The notes beneath the pieces were generated by a model, which was not told where the DNA came from, made no database searches, and was given only the letters and a program-made list of their open reading frames with translations. From the NCBI GenBank assembly GCA_016786725.1, contig JAEUVU010000017.1, positions 1-64,000 of the forward strand: 64,000 bases of DNA. The letters run 5' to 3'. The position numbers and the translations under genes are program-made. This DNA comes from Ferruginibacter sp. Lineage in GTDB: Bacteria > Bacteroidota > Bacteroidia > Chitinophagales > Chitinophagaceae. This document shows, piece by piece, positions 33,257-41,356 of the stretch. Numbering within the stretch: position 1 is the first letter of the stretch; every line of letters starts with the position of its first letter.

Positions 33257-34633
33257 TTATTTCAAAACATCCAGCAGCTTCCACATTTTTTCTCTAACTG
33301 CGCCGGGGCTTCCATCATAATTATTGATTATAAAAGCAAAAGTATAGTCAGTTCCTGCTTTTGATCTGATATAACCGGTATAACTTCTTACACCACCTAT
33401 ATAGCCAGATTTCATTTTAATGCCATTCTGTAAAGGCAAGGCATTATAAAAAGATGGGTACCAACTTTGTTTTTTAGCATACTGCATTACAGAAACCAAT
33501 GCATTGGTAGTTATCCTGTTTCCCGGTGATAAACCACTCCCGTCAATATTGTGCAATGCTGATTTTTCAATTCCGTTCTTAACCCAAAAATCCCTGATGA
33601 TATTTATACCAGTATCGGTGGAACCAAAACCGGTTTTTTCATATGCAATCGTTTTTACAAATGCTTCGCCAAACAGGTTTACGCTTTTTTGAAGAAACCA
33701 GTAATTGATGCTATCGAAAGAAGGTGAATGAAAATTAAGTTGCGTTTTGTTTGCCGGGGGTATTATTTCCCTTCTTATCTTTCCATTAAAAGAAATATCG
33801 CTGAGCTGCAAATACTTTTTTAACTGGTCAACAAAAACATCCATAACATTTGGAATTGAACCGGAAACTTTTGAGATTTCTGTACCAACCGTTCCTCTTA
33901 CATAACCTATTGTTCCATCTTCCGGTAAATAAATAACTGAATTGTCGCCGCTGCCGCTTTTGGCTGTTGTTAATTCGTTGACCAATGCAACCGTCATTAG
34001 TGGTTCTGTTCCTATGATTTCTACTGAATCACCAACTTTTTTTCCAGGCTTTATATTAAGATCGTACTGATTTTCGTGCCAGTTAAATGCCCTGGCACCT
34101 GCACCATAATAATTTCCCATATCATCCCAGGTCCAGCCCCTTGGTGTTGCCTGGGTTGACCATTTGGTATCATCAACAATCAGATCACCGGTGATAGCCT
34201 TAATATTTTTTGATTTTAACAGTGCTATTATTTTTTGTAATACGCTATCCATTACAGTTGCCTTCCACCGCCAGCTACCCAAGGCAGGATCGCCTGAGGT
34301 TTTGATAATAAGATTTCCATTTAAGGTATTGCCTTCAATTGTACCATCATAACCAAAAGCTGTCTGATACCGGTAATCTTTACCAAGTAATTCAAAAGAT
34401 GCCGCACTTGTAACAACTTTCAAACAACTGGCAGGTGCCAACCCTGTCTCCGAATTTTTATCAAATACAACCTTGCCTGTTTTTGAATCCACAACATACA
34501 GGCTGATGATGGCATGTTTGAACTGGCTGTCATTTTCAAAGGCTTTAAATGCATTTACCAGTTTTTCTTCAGGCTTTTGTGCAAAAGAAATACTGCTCAC
34601 CAATAAACCAATAATTAAATAAACTGTTTTCAT
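33257..34633 (-). CDS. dacB: D-Ala-D-Ala carboxypeptidase/endopeptidase, PBP4 type
   Basis: The 458-residue protein has a signal peptide (1-18; SFA-Q) and the S13 peptidase motifs: SxxK as SCLK (Ser69, Lys72), the second serine motif in DGSGLSPGN, and KSG in GIKMKSGYIGG near the C-terminus. The insert between the first two motifs, typical of PBP4, is present (residues about 95-290). It trims or cuts peptidoglycan cross-links in the periplasm. It is convergent with the thioesterase gene. The gene symbol is assigned by family only. Confidence 0.92.
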   Translation of the reverse strand: MKTVYLIIGLLVSSISFAQKPEEKLVNAFKAFENDSQFKHAIISLYVVDSKTGKVVFDKNSETGLAPASCLKVVTSAASFELLGKDYRYQTAFGYDGTIEGNTLNGNLIIKTSGDPALGSWRWKATVMDSVLQKIIALLKSKNIKAITGDLIVDDTKWSTQATPRGWTWDDMGNYYGAGARAFNWHENQYDLNIKPGKKVGDSVEIIGTEPLMTVALVNELTTAKSGSGDNSVIYLPEDGTIGYVRGTVGTEISKVSGSIPNVMDVFVDQLKKYLQLSDISFNGKIRREIIPPANKTQLNFHSPSFDSINYWFLQKSVNLFGEAFVKTIAYEKTGFGSTDTGINIIRDFWVKNGIEKSALHNIDGSGLSPGNRITTNALVSVMQYAKKQSWYPSFYNALPLQNGIKMKSGYIGGVRSYTGYIRSKAGTDYTFAFIINNYDGSPGAVREKMWKLLDVLK

Positions 34634-34676
34634 CTTAACTTATCTTGCATTAAAATTAATCTTTTTAAAACGATAC

Positions 34677-35921
34677 ATGACACAGGCTTCCATCATCACC
34701 ATTGGCGACGAACTTTTAATAGGGCAGGTAATTGACACCAACAGCGCCTGGATGGCGCAGGAACTCAACAAATCGGGCATACGGGTGGCACGCCGTGTGG
34801 CTGTGGGCGATGTGTGGGATGAGATATGGACAGCCCTGGATGAAGAACAGAAATATGCCGATATCATTTTAATAACAGGTGGCCTGGGCCCCACAGCCGA
34901 TGATATTACAAAGCCATTGCTCTGCAAATATTTTGGTGGCAAGATGATCGTTGATGAAGCTGCCAAACAAAATGTGCTTGATATTTTTAACAAACTCAAC
35001 CGCCCTATTATTGAGCGTAATTTAAAACAGGCCGAAGTGCCGGATGTTTGCACCGTGCTGCAAAATAAAAGAGGCACAGCACCGGGTATGTGGTTTGTTA
35101 AAAACGAAAAAGTATTTGTAAGCCTGCCTGGAGTGCCCCATGAAATGAAAGACCTGATGACCGATGATGTGATTCCAAGACTGGTAAAGCAATTCAAGTT
35201 CCCCACAATTATTCATAAAACATTACTAACCGCCGGCGTTGGAGAAAGTTTTCTGGCTGAGTTGATAAAAGATTTTGAAGAAAAGCTGCCTGCACATATA
35301 AAACTGGCTTACCTGCCCAATTACGGCATGGTTCGCCTGCGGTTAACAGCAACCGGTTTTGATGCAGCCGAAACTGAAAAAGAAATTGATAATTTATTTG
35401 AAACACTCAAATTACTGGTTTCAGATTATTTAGTTACTGATATTGACGAGCCGGTGGAGAATGTGGTTGGTAAGTTATTAATAGCCAAGGGCAAAACCAT
35501 GTGTACGGCCGAAAGTTGTACCGGTGGCTATATTGCTCACCTGATCACTTCCATAACCGGTTCTTCTAAATTTTATAATGGCAGCGTGGTAAGTTATTCT
35601 TACGAGGCAAAGGAAGATTTGTTGCAGGTTGATAAGAACATTTTGGAAACCCGAGGTGCAGTGAGTGAAGAAATTGTACTGCAGATGGCTAAAGGTGCAT
35701 TAAAACACTTAAAGTCTGATTATGTGATTGCCGTTTCGGGCATTATGGGGCCAGGCGGAGGCACTCCTGATAAACCAGCGGGTACGGTTTGGATAGCCGT
35801 GGGCAATAAAGAAAGCCTGCAGGCCCAAAAATTTTATTTCCGGTTCGACAGAAGTAGGAATATACAGTTAACAGCTATGAACGCTTTGAATTTTCTACGG
35901 AAATTTATACTCTCCGCTTAG
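34677..35921 (+). CDS. cinA: CinA-family protein
   Basis: The 414-residue protein has both halves of full-length CinA: the N-terminal MoCF-like domain (IITIGDELLIGQVIDTNSAWMA, then ILITGGLGPTADD) and the C-terminal NMN deamidase domain (CTAESCTGGYIAHLITSITGSS, then SGIMGPGGGTPDKPAGTVWIA). Established functions are nicotinamide-mononucleotide deamidation, and ADP-ribose pyrophosphatase activity in some members, both part of NAD recycling. It has no signal peptide. The gene is divergent from dacB with a 43-base gap. Its TAG stop is inside an inverted repeat (35920-35983). Confidence 0.93.
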   Translation: MTQASIITIGDELLIGQVIDTNSAWMAQELNKSGIRVARRVAVGDVWDEIWTALDEEQKYADIILITGGLGPTADDITKPLLCKYFGGKMIVDEAAKQNVLDIFNKLNRPIIERNLKQAEVPDVCTVLQNKRGTAPGMWFVKNEKVFVSLPGVPHEMKDLMTDDVIPRLVKQFKFPTIIHKTLLTAGVGESFLAELIKDFEEKLPAHIKLAYLPNYGMVRLRLTATGFDAAETEKEIDNLFETLKLLVSDYLVTDIDEPVENVVGKLLIAKGKTMCTAESCTGGYIAHLITSITGSSKFYNGSVVSYSYEAKEDLLQVDKNILETRGAVSEEIVLQMAKGALKHLKSDYVIAVSGIMGPGGGTPDKPAGTVWIAVGNKESLQAQKFYFRFDRSRNIQLTAMNALNFLRKFILSA

Positions 35922-35983
35922 TTGTCTGACCGCTACAAAGGGTATTATTAATAGCTAAGTCTTTTCTTAGTGGCCTGACAACT
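35920..35983. repeat. TGTC-GGCC inverted-repeat element, copy 1
   Basis: AGTTGTCTGACC (35920-35931) and GGCCTGACAACT (35972-35983) pair at 10 of 12 positions around a 40-base A/T-rich middle. A related element with ends GTGTCAGGCCACT and AGTGGCCAGACAC is at 43885-43977. Both follow a plus-strand gene closely, so they may be bidirectional terminators or a small MITE-like family. Confidence 0.55.
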
Positions 35984-36001
35984 ACTTAAAACGGAAATAA
36001 T

Positions 36002-36009
36002 TACCTTTG
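36002..36009 (+). promoter_or_regulatory. -7 box of the E2 gene
   Basis: TACCTTTG fits TAnnTTTG. It would give a leader of about 140 bases before the start at 36156. No clear -33 TTTG is seen, so support is moderate. Confidence 0.4.
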
Positions 36010-36155
36010 GCACTTTAAATGAGTTGCCTGCTTTTTTGATGCTAATTGAGTTACCGCATCCCGATAGTTAATGGGAAGTGACACAACAATAACAACATGA
36101 AAAACTACAGCCGGTAACAAACTATTAAATATTCAATCTAAAATATTATATACTT

Positions 36156-37523
36156 ATGAGTTTAGTTGATCTGGTAATGCCAAAGCTGGGAGAAAGTATC
36201 ATGGAAGCCACCATTTTAAAATGGCATAAAAAACCGGGCGATACCATTAAGCAGGATGAGACCGTGCTGGATATTGCTACCGATAAAGTGGACAGCGAAG
36301 TGCCCTCAACAGCCGAAGGCGTGATTGAAGAAGTTTTATTTAAAGAGAACGATGTGGTGCCTATTGGTACCGTGATCGCTAAGATAAGAGTTGGTGCAAA
36401 TGCTGCTGTTTCTAATCCAGAGCCAGTGCCAACACCTGCGCAACCGCAATACGAAGATGCAAAAATTGTGGAAGAAATACCGTATCAGCCAACAGACAGT
36501 TCGCAATCTGTAGTGGGCAGTGGGCAGTCATCGGAAAATAAAATAAGATTTTATTCTCCCCTCGTTTTAAATATTGCCCAGCAGGAAGGCATCAGCATGG
36601 CCGAACTTGAAAATATACCGGGAACGGGCCAGGATGGAAGAGTAAGCAAGAAAGATATTTTGGCTTATGTGGCTAACAAGGGAACAGGCGGTCAGCAGCA
36701 GGCTCAAAGCCCGCAACCACAGGTTGCACAAACTGCTGTTGTTGCGGCACCTCCACCACAAATTGCAAACGACAAACCACAAACAGAATATCAGCCACCA
36801 GTAACTTATTCAGGAAATGTTGAGGTAATTGAAATGGACCGCATGCGCAAGTTAATTGCAAAACATATGGTTGACAGCAAGCACACTTCGCCACATGTAA
36901 CCAGCTTTGCGGAATGTGATGTTACCAACCTGGTTTTGTGGAGAGAAAAAGTGAAGAAGGATTTTGAAAAACGTGAGGGCGAGAAGATCACTTTCACCCC
37001 GCTGTTCATTGAAGCGATTGTTAAGTGCATAAAAAAATATCCATGGCTCAGCAGCAGCGTTGATGGCGATAAAATAATTGTAAAGAAAGACCTTAATATT
37101 GGAATGGCCACTGCCCTGCCAAGCGGAAACCTGATTGTACCGGTAATAAAAAATGCCGACCAGCTAAATTTAACGGGTCTTACCAAACAGGTTAACGGAC
37201 TTGCCAACGCAGCACGTACGGGCAAGTTAAAGCCTGATGATACAGTGGGCGGCACTTTCACTTTAACCAATGTGGGTACATTCGGCAGCATTATGGGCAC
37301 ACCCATTATCAACCAGCCGCAGGTGGCCATTATGGCTGTTGGTGCCATTAAAAAACGCCCGATGGTTATTGAAACACCGCAGGGCGACAGCATTGCCATA
37401 CGCCACATGATGTACATTTCTCTCAGTTACGATCATCGTATTATTGACGGGGCTTTGGGTTCTACTTTTTTAAATGCAGTAAGCAAGGATCTGGAGAATT
37501 TTGATACGAACAGGAGCATTTGA
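36156..37523 (+). CDS. Dihydrolipoamide acyltransferase (E2) of a 2-oxoacid dehydrogenase
   Basis: The 455-residue protein has one lipoyl domain (residues 3-78) with the lipoylated Lys in DIATDKVDSEVPS, a Pro/Gln/Val-rich linker, an E3/E1-binding domain (RFYSPLVLNIAQQEGISMAELENIPGTGQDGRVSKKDI), a second linker, and the catalytic acyltransferase domain ending in the active-site SLSYDHRIIDGALG. It carries acyl groups from E1 to CoA. Whether the complex is branched-chain, pyruvate or 2-oxoglutarate dehydrogenase cannot be told; E1 and E3 genes are not adjacent. The last His of YDHRIIDG is the catalytic one. Confidence 0.94.
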   Translation: MSLVDLVMPKLGESIMEATILKWHKKPGDTIKQDETVLDIATDKVDSEVPSTAEGVIEEVLFKENDVVPIGTVIAKIRVGANAAVSNPEPVPTPAQPQYEDAKIVEEIPYQPTDSSQSVVGSGQSSENKIRFYSPLVLNIAQQEGISMAELENIPGTGQDGRVSKKDILAYVANKGTGGQQQAQSPQPQVAQTAVVAAPPPQIANDKPQTEYQPPVTYSGNVEVIEMDRMRKLIAKHMVDSKHTSPHVTSFAECDVTNLVLWREKVKKDFEKREGEKITFTPLFIEAIVKCIKKYPWLSSSVDGDKIIVKKDLNIGMATALPSGNLIVPVIKNADQLNLTGLTKQVNGLANAARTGKLKPDDTVGGTFTLTNVGTFGSIMGTPIINQPQVAIMAVGAIKKRPMVIETPQGDSIAIRHMMYISLSYDHRIIDGALGSTFLNAVSKDLENFDTNRSI

Positions 37524-37658
37524 TAAATTAGGAATTGTCAATTAGGAATTAGGAATTTTGATACCAGCATTTGTATTCCATGTCATCATCGTTGCGTCGC
37601 AATCACTTTAACTGTATCCCATTTTTGAGCTTCTATCGAAATGTAAAATTTCTTTTTC

Positions 37659-38048
37659 ATGAACAAAGACACTCAAGCCTACAACAACGCTCAATCAAAA
37701 GAGGAAAAGGAGATCTGTAACCTGCTTGCCGAAACAATCAATGCTAGTTTACCCAAAGCAGAAAATAAAATCTGGCATGCTCATCCCGTTTGGTTTTTAG
37801 ATGGTAACCCGATTGTTGGATATAGTAAATTGAAGAACTGTATTCGCCTGTTATTCTGGAGCGGCCAGTCATTTGATGAACCGGGGTTACAAAATGAAGG
37901 AAGTTTTAAAGCTGCTGAAGTCCGATATACATCAGCAAACGAGATTAAGGCAAAAGATTTGAAACGCTGGCTTAAAAAAGCCAAAGATATCCAATGGGAT
38001 TATAAAAATATAGTAAAGCGGAGAGGTGTGTTAGAGAGGCTAAAATAA
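37659..38048 (+). CDS. DUF1801 (YdhG-like) protein
   Basis: The 129-residue protein matches DUF1801: an alpha/beta fold with NKIWHAHPVWFLDGNPIVGYSKLKNCIRLLFWSG and a C-terminal helical section KDLKRWLKKAKDI. The family resembles the iron-chaperone-like frataxin fold in some annotations, but no activity is established. No signal peptide is present. It points towards miaA with two bases between stops. The upstream gap (37524-37658) holds a heptameric TTAGGAA tract (37527-37557). Confidence 0.84.
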   Translation: MNKDTQAYNNAQSKEEKEICNLLAETINASLPKAENKIWHAHPVWFLDGNPIVGYSKLKNCIRLLFWSGQSFDEPGLQNEGSFKAAEVRYTSANEIKAKDLKRWLKKAKDIQWDYKNIVKRRGVLERLK

Positions 38049-38050
38049 AT

Positions 38051-38950
38051 TTAATATCCTGGCTCATTAACCAGGCTCATCAGTTTCTCAATATTTGGCT
38101 CACACCATTTCACTTCTTCATCTTTTTTAAACCAGGTCATTTGGCGCTTGGCGTATTGCCGGGTGTTGATTTTTATTATTTCAACTGCATCCTCCAGCGA
38201 AAGATCACCGATGAGATAGCCGAATAACTCCCGGTAGCCAACAGTTTGCAGTGCATTTAGTTCTTTGTAAGGCTCCAGTTTTTTTACTTCTTCAAGTAAC
38301 CCCGATTTCATCATCGCATCTACCCTGCTGTTGATATTTTTATGCAGTTGTTCCCTGGGAAGCTCTAATCCAACCTTAATAATATTGAAAGGGCGTGGCT
38401 TTTTTGCCTGGGTTTGAAATTCAATGATGGACTTACCGGTAGATAATTTCACTTCCAATGCACGCAATAACCGGTGAGGATTTTTTATTTCTCCTTTGGC
38501 ATAATAAAGCGGGTCATTTTTCTCCACTTGTTTTTGCAGCCATTCCAATCCTTCCCATTCAAAATCCTGGTTTATTTTTTTGCGGATCTTTTCATCTACC
38601 ACAGGCACTTCATCAATACCCTGGCAAAATGTTTTTACGTAAAGGCCGGTTCCACCAACAACAACCGCTATATCATGATCTTTAAAAATGGCATCTGCCT
38701 TATCTAAGGCATATTTTTCAAAAACAGCCGTGTTCATTTCATCATGGATAGAATGAGAACTGATGAAATGATGTTTTACCTGCTGGAGTTCTTCTACAGA
38801 TGGTTTGGCTACGCCGATATTGAGTTCTTTAAAGCACTGGCGGCTGTCGGCTGATATGATCTCTGTTTTAAAATGAAGCGCTATTTGTACAGCGAGGGCG
38901 GTTTTGCCAACAGCAGTTGGCCCAACTATTACGATGCAGGTTTTTGCCAT
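38051..38950 (-). CDS. miaA: tRNA dimethylallyltransferase
   Basis: The 299-residue enzyme is full length. Its P-loop is GPTAVGKTAL (residues 10-19), followed by IISADSRQCFKELNIGVAKPS, GGTGLYVKTFCQGI, and the C-terminal QTVGYRELFGYLIGD with RQYAKRQMTWFKKD. It adds a dimethylallyl group to A37 of tRNAs that read UNN codons, including Tyr, Phe, Trp, Ser and Leu tRNAs. The catalytic Asp is in SADSRQ. The start is the ATG at 38950. A CTGTCGGGG palindrome lies just upstream (38994). Confidence 0.97.
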   Translation of the reverse strand: MAKTCIVIVGPTAVGKTALAVQIALHFKTEIISADSRQCFKELNIGVAKPSVEELQQVKHHFISSHSIHDEMNTAVFEKYALDKADAIFKDHDIAVVVGGTGLYVKTFCQGIDEVPVVDEKIRKKINQDFEWEGLEWLQKQVEKNDPLYYAKGEIKNPHRLLRALEVKLSTGKSIIEFQTQAKKPRPFNIIKVGLELPREQLHKNINSRVDAMMKSGLLEEVKKLEPYKELNALQTVGYRELFGYLIGDLSLEDAVEIIKINTRQYAKRQMTWFKKDEEVKWCEPNIEKLMSLVNEPGY

Positions 38951-38993
38951 TTAAACTCTTTGAGCTTGTAAAGAGCTCTTTTATTTATCAGAT

Positions 38994-39030
38994 AAACCGC
39001 TGTCGGGGTTAAAACCGCTTACAGGGTCTT
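38994..39030. repeat. AACCGCTGTCGGGG palindrome, copy 2
   Basis: AACCGCTGTCGGGGTT and AACCGCTTACAGGGT repeat the element at 27313-27350 with a few changes. It overlaps the stop codon of the PRiA4-type gene (39029), as copy 1 adjoins the stop of a minus-strand gene. The same place and orientation suggest a 3'-end role. Confidence 0.55.
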
Positions 39031-39607
39031 AATATCCATCATTCGCTTCCTCTCCCGAAGATTCCTCTTCGCCATCAGCTTCAACACTATCACCATCTTC
39101 ATCCTGTTCGCTAAATCCGTCTGTCAGTGCATCGGGTTTAAGGTCGTATTTTTCTTCCATCTCGGCAAGGCGGCTGTCAACCAAACCTTTGGTACCATAT
39201 TGCGAAGGTGCAATACCCTCGGTACGTATGCAGGAAGGATAATCCAGTTTACTGTTTTCTGCTTTATCCACATTTATAAGCTCTACCATAAAATGCCAGT
39301 ACTTATTAAAATCATATTCGTAAATGAATTTCTGGTTAGGATTGGTGATCTCGCTGCCAATAACCACTTCTGCCATAATCATTGGTTCTACCTTGTACGG
39401 CTTATCATATTTCTCCAGCGAAATTTCCCTGCCACGCTGCCAGTTATCGTTGCTGCGGTAAAAAGTAGCTTTATGCATCGAATCAAATTCGAAACTTTTT
39501 AAAATAGCAAGGTGCAGGTCGAAAAAGGTTTGTGTATGCTTAATCGCAATATCCCTATAGACACTGTCATCATCTTCCCAATAAATTCTGAAACGTAAAA
39601 TAGCCAT
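39029..39607 (-). CDS. PRiA4_ORF3-family protein
   Basis: The 192-residue protein matches the plasmid pRiA4b ORF-3 family (also called IS1096 passenger TnpR family): RFRIYWEDDDSVYRDIAIKHTQTFFDLHLAILKSFEFDSMHKATFYRS and the central EYDFNKYWHFMVELINV. The C-terminal 35 residues are highly acidic (Glu/Asp/Ser rich). Family function is unknown; the annotation does not mean that an insertion sequence is present, and I see no transposase nearby. In Bacteroidota this gene often sits by tRNA-processing genes, as here between miaA and the CCA-type enzyme. Confidence 0.85.
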   Translation of the reverse strand: MAILRFRIYWEDDDSVYRDIAIKHTQTFFDLHLAILKSFEFDSMHKATFYRSNDNWQRGREISLEKYDKPYKVEPMIMAEVVIGSEITNPNQKFIYEYDFNKYWHFMVELINVDKAENSKLDYPSCIRTEGIAPSQYGTKGLVDSRLAEMEEKYDLKPDALTDGFSEQDEDGDSVEADGEEESSGEEANDGY

Positions 39608-39637
39608 ATTGTAAAATTAGGAATTATGAATTAAGAA

Positions 39638-41152
39638 TCAGGGATTAGAAGCCGAAATTCCCAGTTCTTTAGCTTTTTCAAGCATAAAATTGTAAGCTGC
39701 ATCATATTCATTTGGAATTATACCATCTAATATTGCTTCTCTTATTGCATTTTTAATATCTCCAACCGGCCTTGATGGCTGCAGTTTGAATGTTTCCATG
39801 ATCATTTCACCGGTAATAGGTGGCTGCCAGTTGCGCAGATGATCTTTTTCTTCTACCTCAATACAACGCTGGCGTACCAACTCAAAATTTTCCAGGTAGC
39901 GTTTTACTTTTTGTTTGTTTTTAGAAGTGATATCTGCTTCGCATAAGGTCATCAATGCTTCAAAATCTTCACCTGCATCAAAAAGCAGGCGGCGTATTGC
40001 ACTGTCGGTTATTTCTTCTTTGGTAAGGCTGATGGGCCGCAAATGCAGTTCTACCATCTTCCTTACAAATTTCATTTTTTCGTTCTGTGGGAGTTTTAGC
40101 TGTGCAAATATTTTGGGTACCATCCTTCCTCCAACTACTTCATGCCCATGAAAGGTCCAGCCATGACCTTCTTCAAATTTTTTGGTAGCAGGTTTTGCAA
40201 TATCATGTAACACAGCAGCCCAGCGCAACCACAGGTCATCAGTGTTCTTGGCAATATTATCAACTACCTGAATTGTGTGATAAAAATTATCCTTGTGGCC
40301 ATGCCCGTCAATATATTCTGCACCAGCAAGGTCAGCCATTTGCGGAAAAATAATTTTAAGAAGCCCGCTTTTGTACAACAGGCCAAATCCAATAGATGGT
40401 TTACTGCTCATTAATATTTTGTTCAGTTCATCTGCAATTCTTTCTCCGCTTACTATTTTAATGCGTTCGGCCATTTGCCTGATGGCTTCAACTGTTTCGG
40501 GATGAATTGTAAAATTCAATTGCGAAGCAAAACGAATGGCTCTCATCATCCTCAACGGATCATCACTAAAAGTCTGAGCGGGTGCAAGCGGTGTTTGTAT
40601 ATTCTTTTCTTCAAGATGCCTGATGCCATTGAATGGATCAACCAGTTTGCCATAATCTTCTTTGTTTAAACTGATGGCCATGGCGTTGATGGTAAAGTCA
40701 CGGCGGTTCTGATCATCTTCAATAGTACCATTCTCTACTGCCGGTTTACGGCTGTTAAAATCGTAGCTTTCTTTACGGGCACCTACAAATTCAATTTCAA
40801 AGACCTCACCCCAACCCCTCTCCAAAGGAGAGGGAACTTGAGTATTAGCAGAGTCTGATTCATTTTTAGATTCCTTATTAAGGATGCCAGTTAGAAATTT
40901 GATTTTTATTTGCGCTGTTCCAAAGTTTTTAAAGAAATGAACTTCTGGTTCTGGTGAAAATTTCTCTGCAACTTTTGCTGCCAGTTCAATACCATCGCCC
41001 ACGCAAACAATATCCATATCCTTGGTATTTCTGCCAAGTATCTTATCTCTTACAAAACCACCTATCAGGTATGCAGGAACACCAAGTTCTTCAGCCGAAA
41101 GCGCAATTTTCTGTAATATCTCCAGTTCTTTATCGTTACAATTTATGTACAT
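39638..41152 (-). CDS. CCA tRNA nucleotidyltransferase with HD domain
   Basis: I use the ATG at 41152 ([13 protein letters not shown], 504 residues) instead of the TTG at 41161. The nucleotidyltransferase head has GGFVRD and the catalytic Asp pair of KDMDIV (Asp45, Asp47). Then come the [10 protein letters not shown] strand, the neck, and an HD domain ([16 protein letters not shown]). The enzyme adds or repairs CCA at tRNA ends, and tRNA-Lys in this window lacks an encoded CCA. Residues about 88-117 form an insertion between two strands of the head, coded by an interspersed repeat. The core motifs on both sides are intact. Confidence 0.92.
   Translation of the reverse strand: MYINCNDKELEILQKIALSAEELGVPAYLIGGFVRDKILGRNTKDMDIVCVGDGIELAAKVAEKFSPEPEVHFFKNFGTAQIKIKFLTGILNKESKNESDSANTQVPSPLERGWGEVFEIEFVGARKESYDFNSRKPAVENGTIEDDQNRRDFTINAMAISLNKEDYGKLVDPFNGIRHLEEKNIQTPLAPAQTFSDDPLRMMRAIRFASQLNFTIHPETVEAIRQMAERIKIVSGERIADELNKILMSSKPSIGFGLLYKSGLLKIIFPQMADLAGAEYIDGHGHKDNFYHTIQVVDNIAKNTDDLWLRWAAVLHDIAKPATKKFEEGHGWTFHGHEVVGGRMVPKIFAQLKLPQNEKMKFVRKMVELHLRPISLTKEEITDSAIRRLLFDAGEDFEALMTLCEADITSKNKQKVKRYLENFELVRQRCIEVEEKDHLRNWQPPITGEMIMETFKLQPSRPVGDIKNAIREAILDGIIPNEYDAAYNFMLEKAKELGISASNP
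40806..40860. repeat. Interspersed repeat inside the CCA-enzyme gene
   Basis: CCCTCTCC-AAA-GGAGAGGG (40816-40834) is a perfect 8-bp stem, followed by GAACTTGAG and AGTCTGATT. On the coding strand it reads in frame as [10 protein letters not shown] plus flanks. The same GAACTTG...AGTCTGATT order occurs in an intergenic element at 52719-52783. Confidence 0.65.
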
Positions 41153-41158
41153 GCATGG

Positions 41159-41263
41159 CAAAATTAGGAATTACGAATTAGGAATCAGGAGAAGGAGTTT
41201 CATATTTGGAAAACTCCTTGTGTAAAAGTCAATTCCTAATTCTCCATTCCTAATTCCTAATTG
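41159..41263. repeat. AATTAGGAATTA tract with inverted partner
   Basis: AAATTAGGAATTACGAATTAGG (41162 on) and TCCTAATTCTCCATTCCTAATTCC (41233 on) are mirror images and could fold into a long hairpin between the CCA-type gene and lon. Both are built on a 7-bp word (TTAGGAA). No gene lies in 41162-41356. Confidence 0.5.
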
Positions 41264-41280
41264 TATTTCCGGCATTAATA

Positions 41281-41346
41281 TTGACCATATATACCTCCGC
41301 ACAAAAAACCATTACTTAACTTTGTGTTTTGACATTTTGACCATAT
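41281..41346 (+). promoter_or_regulatory. lon promoter region with direct repeat
   Basis: TTGACCATAT occurs at 41281-41290 and again at 41337-41346. Between them lies the -7 box TAACTTTG (41317-41324). The repeats flank the presumed transcription start and may bind a regulator such as a heat-shock repressor. This is inferred from position only. Confidence 0.45.
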
Positions 41347-41356
41347 TGAGAAAATT

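Noticed and set aside
36070-36117. Two tiny overlapping frames in the E2 leader (MGSDTTITT and MKNYSR)
   Set aside because: They overlap as ATGA like a leader-peptide pair, but there is no codon pattern or hairpin pair that would support attenuation; chance is enough to explain them.
36806-37417. 203-aa frame antisense to the E2 gene
   Set aside because: It mirrors the codon pattern of the acyltransferase domain and has no recognisable family.
39029-39607. Insertion sequence suggested by the IS1096-passenger family name
   Set aside because: No transposase and no terminal inverted repeats of an insertion sequence are near; the gene lies between tRNA-processing genes as in other Bacteroidota.
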